Below are positions 31,190-40,449 of a DNA stretch of 41,657 nt, in pieces. The notes below the pieces were generated by a model. That model was not told where the DNA came from. It ran no database searches and worked only from the letters and a program-made list of their open reading frames with translations. A program made the position numbers and the translations under genes. Origin of the DNA: DASPOF01 sp035626155 (GTDB lineage Bacteria; Desulfobacterota; Binatia; Binatales; Binataceae). The stretch spans positions 1 through 41,657 of the forward strand of contig DASPOF010000053.1 of assembly GCA_035626155.1 (NCBI GenBank), in the 5' to 3' direction. Within the stretch, counting starts at the first letter, position 1; every line of letters begins with the position of its first letter.

Positions 31190-33214
31190 TCAGTCCGCCC
31201 TGAGGAGCTTCAGGAATCCGGCCTCATCGAGCACGCGGATGCCGAGTTCCTGGGCCTTCCTGAGCTTCGAGCCGGGCTCCGCGCCCGCGACGACGAAGTC
31301 GGTCTTGCGGCTCACCGATGAAGTGACACGCCCGCCCGCCGCCATGATGCGGCCCTCGGCCTCCTCGCGCGAAAGCGACTCGAGCGTTCCGGTAAGCACG
31401 AAGGATTTGCCGCCGAGTGCGCCGCGGCCCTCGGCCGGGGCGGCAGATGGCCTCTCGATTTCGAGCGCCTTGATGAGCCGCCGCGCGGTTTTCTCGTTTC
31501 GCGGCTCGTCAAAGTATTCGCGCACGCTGCGGGCGACCTCGGGTCCGATGTCGCGCACGGCGAGCAGATCGTCCTCGCTCGCCCTGATGAGCGCATCCAT
31601 CGAACCGAAGCGCTGCGCCAACTGCCGGGCGGTATGCTCGCCGACGTGGCGGATTCCGAGTCCATTGATCAGCCGCTCGAGCGTGGTGCTGCGCGCCTCG
31701 GCGATCGCGTCGATCACGTTCTGCGCGCTCTTATCGGCCATCCGCTCGAGTCCCGCGATCTGCTCGCGGGTAAGCGCGAAAATGTCGTCGAGCTGCTTGA
31801 CCAGCCCCTTGTCGACAAGTTGAGCGACCAGCTTGTCGCCGAGCCCCTCGATGTCGAGGCAGTTTTTCGATGCGAAATGGCGAATCGACTCGCGCATCCG
31901 CGCGGGGCAGTTCGCATTGACACAGAAGTAGGCGACCTCGCCCTCCTCGTGGACCACCGCGCCGTGGCAAATCGGACAATGCGCCGGCATCGCGAACGCA
32001 TGCGATCGCGGGCGCTTCTCGTGGGTGACGCGGACCACGTATGGAATCACGTCGCCCGCGCGTTCGAGCAGCACCGTGTCGCCCTCGTGGATATCCTTGC
32101 GGCGGATCTCGTCGAGGTTGTGCAGCGATGCGCTCGAGATCGTGACGCCCGCGAGCTGGACCGGGCTGAGCTTCGCGACCGGCGTGAGCGATCCGATCCG
32201 GCCCACCTGCACCTCGATCTTCTCGACGACCGTCTCGGCCTGCTGAGCCTTGAACTTGTACGCGATCGCCCAGCGCGGCGATCGCGAAACTTCTCCGAGC
32301 TGCTCCTGGAGCGCATACGAGTTGACCTTGGCGACCACCCCGTCGGCATCGTAGTCGAGCGCGTGGCGCTTCTCGGTCATTTCGTTCCAGTAATCGAGCA
32401 CCGCGTTGACGTTGGGGCAGATGCGCGAGAGCGGATTTACCTTGAGCCCCAGGGCTTTGATTCCCGCGAGGAACTCCCACTGCGATGCGAACTCGGCGCC
32501 CTCGACCGTGCCCGGCGCGTAGAGAAACGTGTCGAGCGGGCGCGATGCGGTCACTTTGGGATCGAGCTGGCGAAGCGAGCCCGCGGCGGCGTTGCGCGGA
32601 TTGGCGAACACCGGCTCGCCCGCGCGCTCGCGCTCTTCATTGAGTCTCGCGAAGCCCTTCTTCGGAATGATGACCTCGCCGCGCACTTCGAGCAGGCGGG
32701 GAATCGTTCCGTGCGCCGGCTTCATCAGGCGCAACGGCACGCTCCGAATGGTGCGGATGTTCGCTGTGACATCCTCGCCGTTGATTCCATCGCCGCGCGT
32801 GGATGCGATCGTGAGCAGGCCGCGCTCGTAAACGAGTTCGATGCTCAAGCCGTCGAGCTTGATCTCGGCGACGTACTCGATATCGCCCGTGGCCTTGAGG
32901 AAACGCTTGATGCGCTTGTCGAACTCGACCATCTCCTCGGCGTCCATCGCGTTGGCGAGCGACATCATCATCTTGCGATGCGCGACGGTGGCGAACTTTT
33001 CGCTCGGGGCCGCGCCGATGCGCTGGGTCGGAGAATCGGGCGTGCGAAGCTCGGGATGCTCACGCTCGAGCGCCTCGAGCCGCCGCATCAGCCGATCGAA
33101 TTCGGCGTCGGAAATCTCGGGGGCGTCGAGCACGTAATAGAGATAGTTGTGATGGTTGATCTCTTCGCGAAGCTTCTCGGCTTCGGCAGCGAGCTTGCGG
33201 GAATCCTCGCGCAT
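31190..33214 (-). CDS. ligA: NAD-dependent DNA ligase
   Basis: 674-aa LigA that seals nicks in replication and repair using NAD. Domain Ia with HHNYLYYVLDAPEISDAEFD, adenylation site VAEIKLDGLSIEL (Lys119 when counted from the ATG at 33214), OB fold, four-Cys zinc finger (CPIC, then FCVNANCPAR), HhH repeats and a C-terminal BRCT domain (GGKSFVLTGTLESLSREEAEG) are all present. I chose ATG 33214 because the spacing to the HHxYLY motif is then close to E. coli LigA; an in-frame TTG at 33241 would add nine residues. A long frame on the opposite strand is its shadow. Confidence 0.95.
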   Translation of the reverse strand: MREDSRKLAAEAEKLREEINHHNYLYYVLDAPEISDAEFDRLMRRLEALEREHPELRTPDSPTQRIGAAPSEKFATVAHRKMMMSLANAMDAEEMVEFDKRIKRFLKATGDIEYVAEIKLDGLSIELVYERGLLTIASTRGDGINGEDVTANIRTIRSVPLRLMKPAHGTIPRLLEVRGEVIIPKKGFARLNEERERAGEPVFANPRNAAAGSLRQLDPKVTASRPLDTFLYAPGTVEGAEFASQWEFLAGIKALGLKVNPLSRICPNVNAVLDYWNEMTEKRHALDYDADGVVAKVNSYALQEQLGEVSRSPRWAIAYKFKAQQAETVVEKIEVQVGRIGSLTPVAKLSPVQLAGVTISSASLHNLDEIRRKDIHEGDTVLLERAGDVIPYVVRVTHEKRPRSHAFAMPAHCPICHGAVVHEEGEVAYFCVNANCPARMRESIRHFASKNCLDIEGLGDKLVAQLVDKGLVKQLDDIFALTREQIAGLERMADKSAQNVIDAIAEARSTTLERLINGLGIRHVGEHTARQLAQRFGSMDALIRASEDDLLAVRDIGPEVARSVREYFDEPRNEKTARRLIKALEIERPSAAPAEGRGALGGKSFVLTGTLESLSREEAEGRIMAAGGRVTSSVSRKTDFVVAGAEPGSKLRKAQELGIRVLDEAGFLKLLRAD

Positions 33215-33339
33215 CGGCGTCACCGTAATGGTTTTAGCCAAGCGCGAACGTCCCGGCTAGGACCAGGCGCCGGGCGTGCGTGAAATGAGGGCGGGAAACC
33301 TCGCGCATGCGCGCCTGTCAAACCGGCGCGCTGCGGCGC

Positions 33340-34035
33340 TCAGCCGCGCGAGTATCCCATCGCCTCGAGGAAGTCGTCCACGCTCTTGAACCGCATGTAC
33401 ATGTTGGTGCGCTTTTGCGCGCCGATGGTGCTGTTCGGCTCGGGAGCATACGCATGGCCCGGCCACACGACGGTCGCATCGTCGAGATTGCGCAACGTGT
33501 CGTTGAGGCTGTGATACATCGCCTCGGGATCCGAGCCGGGCAGATCGACTCGTCCGCACGAATTCACGAACAACGTGTCGCCTGACACTAGGTTGCCATC
33601 GATGAGGAAGCACTGCGATCCCGGCGTGTGTCCGGGCGTGTGCAGGAACTTGATCTCGATGTCGCCGATTTTCAGCACGTCGCCCGCATCGACCTTGACG
33701 ATGTCCGAGTCGGAGAGCCCCGCGACCATCTTCGCGCCCTCCGCGTCGTGCTTGTTGATGTAGATCTTGGCCTTTACGCGCTCGATCATCTGCGCGGCGC
33801 CCTCGATGGTCTGGCCCATCATTCGGCCGCCGAGATGGTCGGGGTGATAGTGCGTCACGAGGATTTTGTCGATTTGGTAGCCTTCGCGCTGGACGAAGTC
33901 GCAAATCGCATCGACGTCCCACGCCGGATCGACGACGACTGCCTTGTGAGTTTTCGGGTCGCCGATGATGTACACGAAATTCGCCATCGGCCCGATCTGC
34001 GCCTGCTTCAGATAGAGAAGATGTTTAGCTGGCAT
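33340..34035 (-). CDS. Metallo-beta-lactamase-fold hydrolase (glyoxalase II/ETHE1-like)
   Basis: 231-aa MBL-fold enzyme. The metal-binding residues are complete: H62-Y-H64-P-D66-H67 (THYHPDHLGG), His136 (HTPGHTPGS), Asp153 (SGDTLF) and His194 (WPGHAYA). The GRVDLPGSDPEAMY segment is shared by glyoxalase II-like and persulfide-dioxygenase-like members. Likely substrates are S-lactoylglutathione or another glutathione thioester. The neighbouring rhodanese would fit sulfur chemistry, and gloA elsewhere in the window would fit glyoxalase. It lies 15 nt after the adenosyltransferase gene on the same transcript, with GGAG ahead of its ATG. Confidence 0.9.
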   Translation of the reverse strand: MPAKHLLYLKQAQIGPMANFVYIIGDPKTHKAVVVDPAWDVDAICDFVQREGYQIDKILVTHYHPDHLGGRMMGQTIEGAAQMIERVKAKIYINKHDAEGAKMVAGLSDSDIVKVDAGDVLKIGDIEIKFLHTPGHTPGSQCFLIDGNLVSGDTLFVNSCGRVDLPGSDPEAMYHSLNDTLRNLDDATVVWPGHAYAPEPNSTIGAQKRTNMYMRFKSVDDFLEAMGYSRG

Positions 34036-34050
34036 CGCGATTGTCTCCGC

Positions 34051-34698
34051 TCAGGATTTTCCGCGCGTGGCTTTGCGCGCAGCCGAGCGCGCGGCCCTGG
34101 AATCGAGCCTAAGCCCGCGGTCCCACAGGAACTCGGGTTCGCCGAGCCGTTTCGCCACCCATCGCGACTGCACGAAAAGGTGGTCGCCGAGGCGGTTGAT
34201 ATAGACGATGAGCTGCTCGCTTATCGGCTCCTCGCGCTCGAGCGTCCAGCAGATGCGCTCGGCGCGGCGGCAGACGGTGCGGGCCAGATGAAGAAAGGCA
34301 TTGAGTATGCCGCCGCCGGGAAGCGTGAACGAGTTGAGCGGCTCGAGCTCCGCCTGCATTCGATCCATTTCCTGCTCGAGCCTCGCGACCTCCTCCGCGC
34401 CCATCTTGTGCATTCCCTCGTACTCGGCGTCGAGCGGGGTGGCAAGTTCGCTGCCCACATCGAAGAGTTCGTTCTGGATCCGCCGGAGCATCTCCGAGTA
34501 CCACTCGAAATCGCGGCCCAGCTTGTCGCGATACTGCGGGAGCCAGGAGCGCACGATGCCTAGGATCGCGTTGAGTTCGTCGATCGTCCCGTAGGCATCG
34601 AGCCTGCCGCTCTCCTTCGCCACGCGCCTTCCGCCGACCAGCGCGGTGAGCCCCTTATCGCCGGTGCGCGTGTAGATTCGTGTGAGCCGTATCGGCAT
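34051..34698 (-). CDS. pduO: Cob(I)alamin adenosyltransferase, PduO type
   Basis: 215-aa ATP:cob(I)alamin adenosyltransferase producing adenosylcobalamin, needed by mutases such as methylmalonyl-CoA mutase. The ATP-binding N-terminal motif IYTRTGDKGLTALVGG and the C-terminal signature RTVCRRAER with YINRLGDHLFVQSRW are diagnostic of the PduO family. A C-terminal basic tail (AARSAARKATRGKS) is extra. It starts within the rhodanese stop (TGATG), so the genes are coupled. Its link with the acyl-CoA carboxylase genes would fit a methylmalonyl-CoA route, but the mutase is not in the window. Confidence 0.95.
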   Translation of the reverse strand: MPIRLTRIYTRTGDKGLTALVGGRRVAKESGRLDAYGTIDELNAILGIVRSWLPQYRDKLGRDFEWYSEMLRRIQNELFDVGSELATPLDAEYEGMHKMGAEEVARLEQEMDRMQAELEPLNSFTLPGGGILNAFLHLARTVCRRAERICWTLEREEPISEQLIVYINRLGDHLFVQSRWVAKRLGEPEFLWDRGLRLDSRAARSAARKATRGKS

Positions 34699-35138
34699 CA
34701 GAGGCCCGCCTTATTGCGCAGCACCTGGTAGGCGGCATCGCCAAGATCGGCCGAGGTCGGCAGGCCGGCATCGCGCCACCCCGCGACGACAATCTTGCCG
34801 TTTTGGTCGCGTTGGCCCCCAAAGCCGCCGACCACGTTCGTCAAATCGGTGTAACCGGCATCTTCGAGCATTTCGCAGGCGCGCTGCGAGCGCCCGCCCG
34901 CCTGGCATCCGACGACAAGTTTCCTGCCCTTGGGCAGGACTTTTTCGACAACGTCGAGGAAGTCCGGGTTCAACTGCATCTGGCCGGGCGCCTTGAAGAA
35001 CACAACCGGGATATTGATCGCGCCCGCGGGATGACCGGCCGCGAACTCCGGTTCGGTCCGGACGTCGAGGTAGAGCGCGTCGGGATTGTTCTGAAGCGTC
35101 GTGTGCGCCTCGAGCGGCATTTGCTGCTTGATTGCCAT
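34698..35138 (-). CDS. Rhodanese-like sulfurtransferase
   Basis: 146-aa single rhodanese domain. Active-site loop VVGCQAGGRSQRA with Cys78 as the sulfur carrier; YLDVRTEPEFAAGHPAGAIN is the usual early motif. Start at ATG 35138 was chosen because MAIKQQMPLEAHTTLQ is a normal beginning and GGGAGAGG lies about 10 nt upstream; an earlier in-frame start at 35237 adds basic residues without similarity. It is the first gene of the run rhodanese, adenosyltransferase, MBL hydrolase, ligA, acyP. Confidence 0.9.
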   Translation of the reverse strand: MAIKQQMPLEAHTTLQNNPDALYLDVRTEPEFAAGHPAGAINIPVVFFKAPGQMQLNPDFLDVVEKVLPKGRKLVVGCQAGGRSQRACEMLEDAGYTDLTNVVGGFGGQRDQNGKIVVAGWRDAGLPTSADLGDAAYQVLRNKAGL

Positions 35139-35349
35139 AACTGAGCAACCTCTCCCGTTGATGCGGTCGATCCTACCAGAACGCGCGCTGAGAGCGCGAT
35201 GGGATTCTCGGCGCCTTGCCGCTCGAGGGCGCTTCATTCTGGGGCGTCGGGATGACGGAACAGACCGCCGCCTGGCACGGTCTTACCCCAAGACCGGGAC
35301 GAAGGACGGAACCTTTGCGCAAGAGCATCGAGGTGAGCTATGGGTAACG

Positions 35350-35382
35350 CCGTCGGAGTGGTCAAAAAGGAAATTCCGACGG
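35350..35382. promoter_or_regulatory. Inverted repeat CCGTCGGA/TCCGACGG upstream of nitronate monooxygenase
   Basis: CCGTCGGA (35350-35357) and TCCGACGG (35375-35382) form a perfect 8-bp inverted repeat with 17 bp between, and GGAGTG follows the core of both arms. Located about 40-75 bp before the monooxygenase ATG, it could be a repressor site or a leader hairpin. The rest of the gap (35139-35423) holds no gene that I can support. Confidence 0.35.
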
Positions 35383-35423
35383 AGTGAATTTTTCGCGGTG
35401 TCAAATGCCCGGAGGATATCTCG

Positions 35424-36569
35424 ATGAAGAATGCTATCTGCGAAATGTTCGGTATCGAATTCCCGCTCTTCGCGTTCAGCCATTGCCGCGACGTTGTCGT
35501 CGCGGTCAGCCGCGCGGGCGGCTTCGGAGTGCTCGGAGGGGCCGCATTCACGCCCGACGATATCGAGCCTGAGCTCAAATGGATCGACGAGCATATCGAC
35601 GGAAAGCCGTACGGCGTGGACGTCCTGATTCCGGAGAACCTGGTGATCAAGGGCGAGAAAGGCGTTACGGCCCGCGAACTTGCGGCGCGCGTTCCGCAAA
35701 AGCATAAGGATTTCGTCAGCGATCTGCTGCGAAAATACGACGTCGAGCCGACGCAGATACGCGAGACCACCCGCGAGCATCGTCCCGACGAGGCGCCCTC
35801 GATGCAGGAAGATCAAGCGATCAGGCTGCTCGAAGTGGCGTTCCGCCATCCGATCAAACTCATCGCAAACGCGCTTGGCGTTCCTCCGCAGCGGATGCTT
35901 GACCTGGGACACAAGCACGGCGTTCCCGTCGCAGCTCTGGCCGGTGCGCCTGAGCATGCGGTGCGCCACGTCAAGGCGGGCGTCGATATCATCGTCGCGC
36001 AAGGTGGAGAAGCAGGAGGGCATTGCGGCGAGGTCGCCACGATCGTGCTCATCCCGGAGGTGGTCCGTGCGATCAAACCGATCGGCAACGTGCCGGTTCT
36101 CGCGGCAGGCGGAATCATGACCGGCCGCCAGATGGCGGCATGCATGGCGATGGGTGCGGCGGGCGCATGGACCGGTTCGGTATGGCTGGCGACCACGGAG
36201 TCGGAGACATCGGAAATTTTCCGCGAAAAGATGGTTGCGGCGCGCTCGCGCGATACCGTCCGATCGCGATGCCGCACAGGAAAACCGTCGCGTCAGCTTA
36301 AATCCGCGTGGACCGAGGCATGGGAAAGTCCGCAAAGCCCGGGAGCGCTTCCGATGCCGTTCCAAAGCTTTTTGAGCGGACCCGCACTCCAAGCTGTAGA
36401 CCAGGCTGCCGAGCGTGGCAATCAGAAGGCGCGCGAACTCGTTACTTACTTTGTCGGACAGGGCGTCGGGCTCGTCGATTCAGTGAAGTCCAGCCGTCAG
36501 GTCGTGCAGGAATTCAAGCAGGATTTCGCTGACGCGATCGCAGACCTGCAGGCGATGGTCGAAGAATAG
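35424..36569 (+). CDS. Nitronate monooxygenase (2-nitropropane dioxygenase family)
   Basis: 381-aa FMN-dependent TIM-barrel enzyme that oxidises alkyl nitronates or related compounds. N-terminal EFPLFAFSHCRDVVVAVSRA, barrel segment AGVDIIVAQGGEAGGH (185-200) with likely catalytic His200, then VPVLAAGGIMTGRQMAACMAMG and WTGSVWLATTESE fit the family. GGAGG lies at the right distance before the ATG. A segment at about 80-130 (TARELAARVPQKHKDFVSDL) is an insertion seen in longer members. It is convergent with the nitroreductase, and both could act on nitro compounds, although the family also serves in unrelated acyl-CoA and polyketide steps. Confidence 0.9.
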   Translation: MKNAICEMFGIEFPLFAFSHCRDVVVAVSRAGGFGVLGGAAFTPDDIEPELKWIDEHIDGKPYGVDVLIPENLVIKGEKGVTARELAARVPQKHKDFVSDLLRKYDVEPTQIRETTREHRPDEAPSMQEDQAIRLLEVAFRHPIKLIANALGVPPQRMLDLGHKHGVPVAALAGAPEHAVRHVKAGVDIIVAQGGEAGGHCGEVATIVLIPEVVRAIKPIGNVPVLAAGGIMTGRQMAACMAMGAAGAWTGSVWLATTESETSEIFREKMVAARSRDTVRSRCRTGKPSRQLKSAWTEAWESPQSPGALPMPFQSFLSGPALQAVDQAAERGNQKARELVTYFVGQGVGLVDSVKSSRQVVQEFKQDFADAIADLQAMVEE

Positions 36570-36631
36570 GCCGTCGGCGGCGGAATTCGCTTTCAACGAT
36601 CAGGAGCGGCGGCTCGCTCGCGAGAGCTTCC

Positions 36632-37144
36632 CTACGGCTTCGGATTGCCGTGGCGCTCGTAATAGACCATCTCGCGACTCGGCTTGAGCGGGCGCGGCTG
36701 CGGCGGATTGTCCGGGTCCGGGTATCCGAACGGAAGAATCGTAAAGAGCGCCCATCCCTGCGGCACGCCGAGCAGCGCGCAAATCTTCTCCGCCTCGAAA
36801 TTACCAACCCAGCAGGTCCCAAGCCCGAGCGCCCACGCCGCATTGGCCATGTTCTGGACGGCCTGCGCGCAATCGACGTCGGCCCATCGCGTATTCGAGA
36901 CGTCCTTGAGCACCACGATCGCAGCGGGCGCGTTCGCGATGAATCGGCCGGTCGAGCAAAGCGCACCGAGTTCCTTGAGATGGTCGCGGTCGCGGACCAC
37001 GATGAACTGCCAGGGCTGGAGGTTTCGCGCGCTCATCGCATGGCGTCCCGCATCGACGATCTTCCTCAGTTTCTCCGGCTCGACCCGCCGGGATGCGAAT
37101 GCGCGATGCACCTTCCTGCCAATGATTGCCTCTAATGCGTCCAC
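36632..37144 (-). CDS. Nitroreductase-family FMN oxidoreductase
   Basis: 170-aa single-domain nitroreductase-fold protein. FMN-binding elements are RKVHRAFASRRVEPEKL near the start, ARNLQPWQFIVVRD in the middle and GLGTCWVGNFEAEKICALLG near the end; the tail is LPFGYPDPDNPPQPR. A GTG start at 37144 follows GGAGAG. It would reduce nitro groups, quinones or flavins with NAD(P)H. It is adjacent and convergent to nitronate monooxygenase, a suggestive but not proven pairing. Confidence 0.92.
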   Translation of the reverse strand: MDALEAIIGRKVHRAFASRRVEPEKLRKIVDAGRHAMSARNLQPWQFIVVRDRDHLKELGALCSTGRFIANAPAAIVVLKDVSNTRWADVDCAQAVQNMANAAWALGLGTCWVGNFEAEKICALLGVPQGWALFTILPFGYPDPDNPPQPRPLKPSREMVYYERHGNPKP

Positions 37145-37331
37145 GGCTTCTCTCCATCGATTGCCGAGGGTTCTCCGATGCGCCGCCGGGAGGGTTTGTT
37201 CCAGAGCCGACGGCGCAATCTACCACCCGGGAGTCGCAGCGGTACGATTCAATGTGCGCTGAACCTGAATCTCTTGTAGTATCTACCGGCCGTCAATTCC
37301 AGATCCATATTGAACGGCGGGGAATCAGCCG

Positions 37332-40097
37332 ATGCGACTGACCGACCGGCTCCTGTTCGGCTCGGGCGTTTGGAAACGAATCGGCCGCGCGGCTGCCGTG
37401 GTGGCGCTGCTGATCGCCGCAATCGCCGGGACGGCAAGCGCGGAAGAGCCGCAGTTCCCCATTTATTACCAGGGCGCTGAAGACCTCGTTCTTTCCCGCC
37501 TCAATCTCGATCCGACAACCCAGCGCACTGCCAATCTTGCCGATGCCCGGACCGCGGTTTTTCAGGACGGGCTCCCGGCCAAGGGAGCCGCGCTCGATGC
37601 GCTCAAGTCGCGCGTCGAAGCCGGGATGGGCCTGGTCATCGTCACGGGACGCCATCTCGACCCAGCTGCGCTCGAATCGGTGACCGGCGGGGCGTTGCGG
37701 CAAACCTCGACCGTCGATGTTCCCGCCGGGCCGAGCCGCGGCCAGGAACTGGAGCGGCTCGCCGCGGTGATCGAGTACGCTGGGCCTGCGGCCGATCCGA
37801 TTGGGAAACAGATAAGCTGGCGCTCAGCGGTGCGCGTGCACGAGCGATCGCTGCTCGATCCAGGCCCGACCTTGACCGTGCTGGTGCAGACCGGCGCCAA
37901 GGACCCGGTGCGCCCGCACACGCCGGTCCTGCTCGCGATGAAGCTCGGCAAGGGCACGATTTACGTGCTCAATGTATGGCTGCTGCAGGGCGATCAGCGC
38001 GCGAGGGTCGCGAGCTACATCGAACTGCTCAAGGGCATCCGGGGCGCCGAGAACTACGATTTTCAGCGCTGGCCGTACTTCAACTGGCTGCTCTACGATC
38101 TCACGCGCGCGGCGGCCGGCGCGCACGCCGCTGCGTTCGGCGATTGGGTGGCATCTCCGGTGCCGGATTCGCGCCAGGCTGCGTGGCTCGCGGTCGTCTT
38201 TCTCACGATGTTCGCGTCGTTCATCGCAGCCTGCTTCTTCGTGCGCCGCTACAGCCTCAACCATCCCGATGAACTCGAGCGCCTGTATCTGGCGGCGCCG
38301 GCCGGCCCGCGTCCCGCCTCGCTGGGAGCGGCGGCGGCGCAAAAAGCCGGCGGCCATTCGCGCGGGGACCCGCGCTGGGAGATCGTGGGCTTCCACCGCC
38401 CCTTGAGCGGCTTTTTTTTAAACAGCCTGCTCGCGCTGTTCATCATGATCCCGTTCAACTTCGTCACCACCTACTACCTCGACCGCAATTTCGTGAACCC
38501 GTTTCTCGAGGCGCGCGGCGCGTGGGCGGCCGTCGTGCAATTCATGGTTTTCTTCTTCACCCTGCTCGACCTCGGCACCGGTCAGGCGATGGTGAAATAC
38601 TTCGCCGAGTACCGGGTGAAGGAGCCGGGGCGCGCGATCAGTTACGCGCAGTTCTTCATCTGGTTCCACGCCATCGCAGGCATGTTCCAGATAACGGTGC
38701 TCGGGCTCGTCGCCGCGATATGGATGCCGCAGACTGCGATCGCGTACCTGACCTGGTTCGTGATTCTCCACACTCTCATTCAGTTCCCCGGCTTCATCCC
38801 GATCTTCCTGAACTTGTACCGCGCGTTGCAGCGTTTCGATTACGCCGAATTGATAATCGTGCTTCAGTTCGTGCTGGTTCCGATCACATCGATGACCTGC
38901 GGGATCTTCATGCGGCACTGGGGGCTGCTGCATTCGGTTTTCGGCGAGGGAATGGGTGTCGTGTTCGGCATCGCGATCGGCAGCGTGATCGGGAACCTGC
39001 TCATGGGCCTGTTCTGCGCGATCTTCTATCACCGGATGGGCTACCGGCTGACGACGATTTTCCTGGCGCACTTCGATCGCGACACGATCAGGAAGTCGTT
39101 CGTTTACGGGATCAAGCTGACCGGGGGCAATTTGCTGGCAGCGCTGTCGTGGGGAATGATCCCGGTGATCATGGGGGTGCTGCTCCCGAACTTCCTCGAA
39201 CTCAATGAGATCTTCGTCCTCACCTTCATGCTCACTTTCGGATACCTGGAGACGGGCGTGTGGGTGTTCTCGAACCTGATGCCGTCGATCTCGGAGAGCT
39301 ACTCGCACGGGATGATGCGGCTTACGCGGCGGTACCTCGACCAGGGGCTGCGCTGGGGCATCATGGTGACCTCGATGCTCGGGGGAGCGTTCGTCGCATT
39401 CTCCGGCGCGTTCGTGGGCGGGCTATTGCCGCCGCAGTTCATGCGCGCGATCGGCGTGATGGCGCTCGCGCATCTGTGGCGGACGTGCGATTTCACAACC
39501 CGCCTGCCCGACCAGGTATTCCAGGGAGTTGGCCGCACGGGGCTGTACACGATCGCCGCGGCGGTCGAGCACCTGAGCCGGATCGTGCTCGCATGGTACC
39601 TGATCAAGTGGTACGGATTTCCGGGCCTGTTCTACGCGTTCATGGCGGCGTCGCTGCTACGGGCGGCGATGGCCTGGCCGCTGATGGCGTGGCTGGTCGC
39701 ATCGCCCGCGATAAGCGTGTGGCAGACGCTTTTGAACCCGGCGCTCGCCGCGCTGGGCAATTACCTGATCCTGCGCGGATTCGTCAGCGCGTTCTTCCGG
39801 GGACCGGGGCACGTCGGGAACGCATGGCTGGTCGTGCTCTTCTGTCTGCTCGCATCGCTTCCCATCTACATGCTGCTGACCGGCTTATTGGGATGGGATG
39901 AAAAGGCGCTCGCGGAGTTCCGCGATGCGGCCGAGCTGGTGCCGGCGCCGTTCGGGGCCGCCGCGCGGATGGCGCATCGGCTGGTCGAGCTGGGCTCACG
40001 GCTGAGCCCGCTACACGATCGATTCCCGGGGACGCTTCTGACGGAGGCCGCAGCCGACGCCGCGGCGCTGACCGCGCTCAAGGCGGATTTGCACTGA
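37332..40097 (+). CDS. Fusion of an extracytoplasmic domain with a MOP-superfamily (Wzx-like) flippase
   Basis: 921-aa membrane protein. A signal-type segment (VVALLIAAIAGTASA, about 22-36) is followed by a soluble region of about 240 residues with an alternating alpha/beta look (MGLVIVTGRHLD, TPVLLAMKLGKGTIYVLNVW) that recalls a degenerate ThuA/class-I glutamine-amidotransferase-like fold. After a membrane segment at about 283-303 there is a cytoplasmic linker, then from about 370 to 860 at least twelve hydrophobic segments of MOP-flippase type (FFTLLDLGTGQAMVKYFAEY, SYAQFFIWFHAIAGMFQ). The C-terminal 50 residues are soluble. It probably moves a lipid-linked glycan across the membrane. GGCGGGG precedes the ATG. 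Flippase assignment is fair; the N-domain is unrecognised. Confidence 0.8.
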   Translation: MRLTDRLLFGSGVWKRIGRAAAVVALLIAAIAGTASAEEPQFPIYYQGAEDLVLSRLNLDPTTQRTANLADARTAVFQDGLPAKGAALDALKSRVEAGMGLVIVTGRHLDPAALESVTGGALRQTSTVDVPAGPSRGQELERLAAVIEYAGPAADPIGKQISWRSAVRVHERSLLDPGPTLTVLVQTGAKDPVRPHTPVLLAMKLGKGTIYVLNVWLLQGDQRARVASYIELLKGIRGAENYDFQRWPYFNWLLYDLTRAAAGAHAAAFGDWVASPVPDSRQAAWLAVVFLTMFASFIAACFFVRRYSLNHPDELERLYLAAPAGPRPASLGAAAAQKAGGHSRGDPRWEIVGFHRPLSGFFLNSLLALFIMIPFNFVTTYYLDRNFVNPFLEARGAWAAVVQFMVFFFTLLDLGTGQAMVKYFAEYRVKEPGRAISYAQFFIWFHAIAGMFQITVLGLVAAIWMPQTAIAYLTWFVILHTLIQFPGFIPIFLNLYRALQRFDYAELIIVLQFVLVPITSMTCGIFMRHWGLLHSVFGEGMGVVFGIAIGSVIGNLLMGLFCAIFYHRMGYRLTTIFLAHFDRDTIRKSFVYGIKLTGGNLLAALSWGMIPVIMGVLLPNFLELNEIFVLTFMLTFGYLETGVWVFSNLMPSISESYSHGMMRLTRRYLDQGLRWGIMVTSMLGGAFVAFSGAFVGGLLPPQFMRAIGVMALAHLWRTCDFTTRLPDQVFQGVGRTGLYTIAAAVEHLSRIVLAWYLIKWYGFPGLFYAFMAASLLRAAMAWPLMAWLVASPAISVWQTLLNPALAALGNYLILRGFVSAFFRGPGHVGNAWLVVLFCLLASLPIYMLLTGLLGWDEKALAEFRDAAELVPAPFGAAARMAHRLVELGSRLSPLHDRFPGTLLTEAAADAAALTALKADLH

Positions 40098-40132
40098 GCA
40101 GGACGAAATCGGCATCGCGCGCGGGAGTGGCC

Positions 40133-40414
40133 TCATCCGCGGCGATAGATCGCGAACTCCTCCTCCAGCCGCGCGACACGGTCCTGCACCGACGCGACGC
40201 GCTGGAGCCCGAGGAAGAACTGCACCAGCTCCTCGTGCCCGGCCTGGCCGCCGGGGCTCATCACCTCGACCAGTTCCTCGATTAGGCTTGGGAACTTCTC
40301 CCTGGGAATGTAGTAGTTCGACCAGCCGAAGTTGCAGTGGCGATGGAGGATCTTTGCGATGGTCTTCTCCAGGACCGCCCGCTGCGAAGCGCCGTGTCCG
40401 CCTTCCTCGTTCAA
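40133..40414 (-). CDS. Small protein of unknown function
   Basis: 93 aa starting with TTG at 40414 just after a GAGGA-type site. The sequence looks like a real folded, mostly helical protein: HRHCNFGWSNYYIPREKFPS, then IEELVEVMSPGGQAGHEELV and a final coiled-coil-like helix SVQDRVARLEEEF. I do not recognise the family. It lies 35 bp after the YiiX-like gene on the same strand, so the two may be co-expressed. It is convergent with the flippase gene. Confidence 0.6.
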   Translation of the reverse strand: MNEEGGHGASQRAVLEKTIAKILHRHCNFGWSNYYIPREKFPSLIEELVEVMSPGGQAGHEELVQFFLGLQRVASVQDRVARLEEEFAIYRRG

Positions 40415-40449
40415 ATCCTCGTTCCCCCGTTGGTATGGATGTTCATGGT

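Noticed and set aside
31634..33283. 549-codon plus-strand frame opposite ligA
   Set aside because: Arg/Asp/Val-rich composition with no recognisable motif; it mirrors the codon bias of the well-conserved ligA on the other strand.
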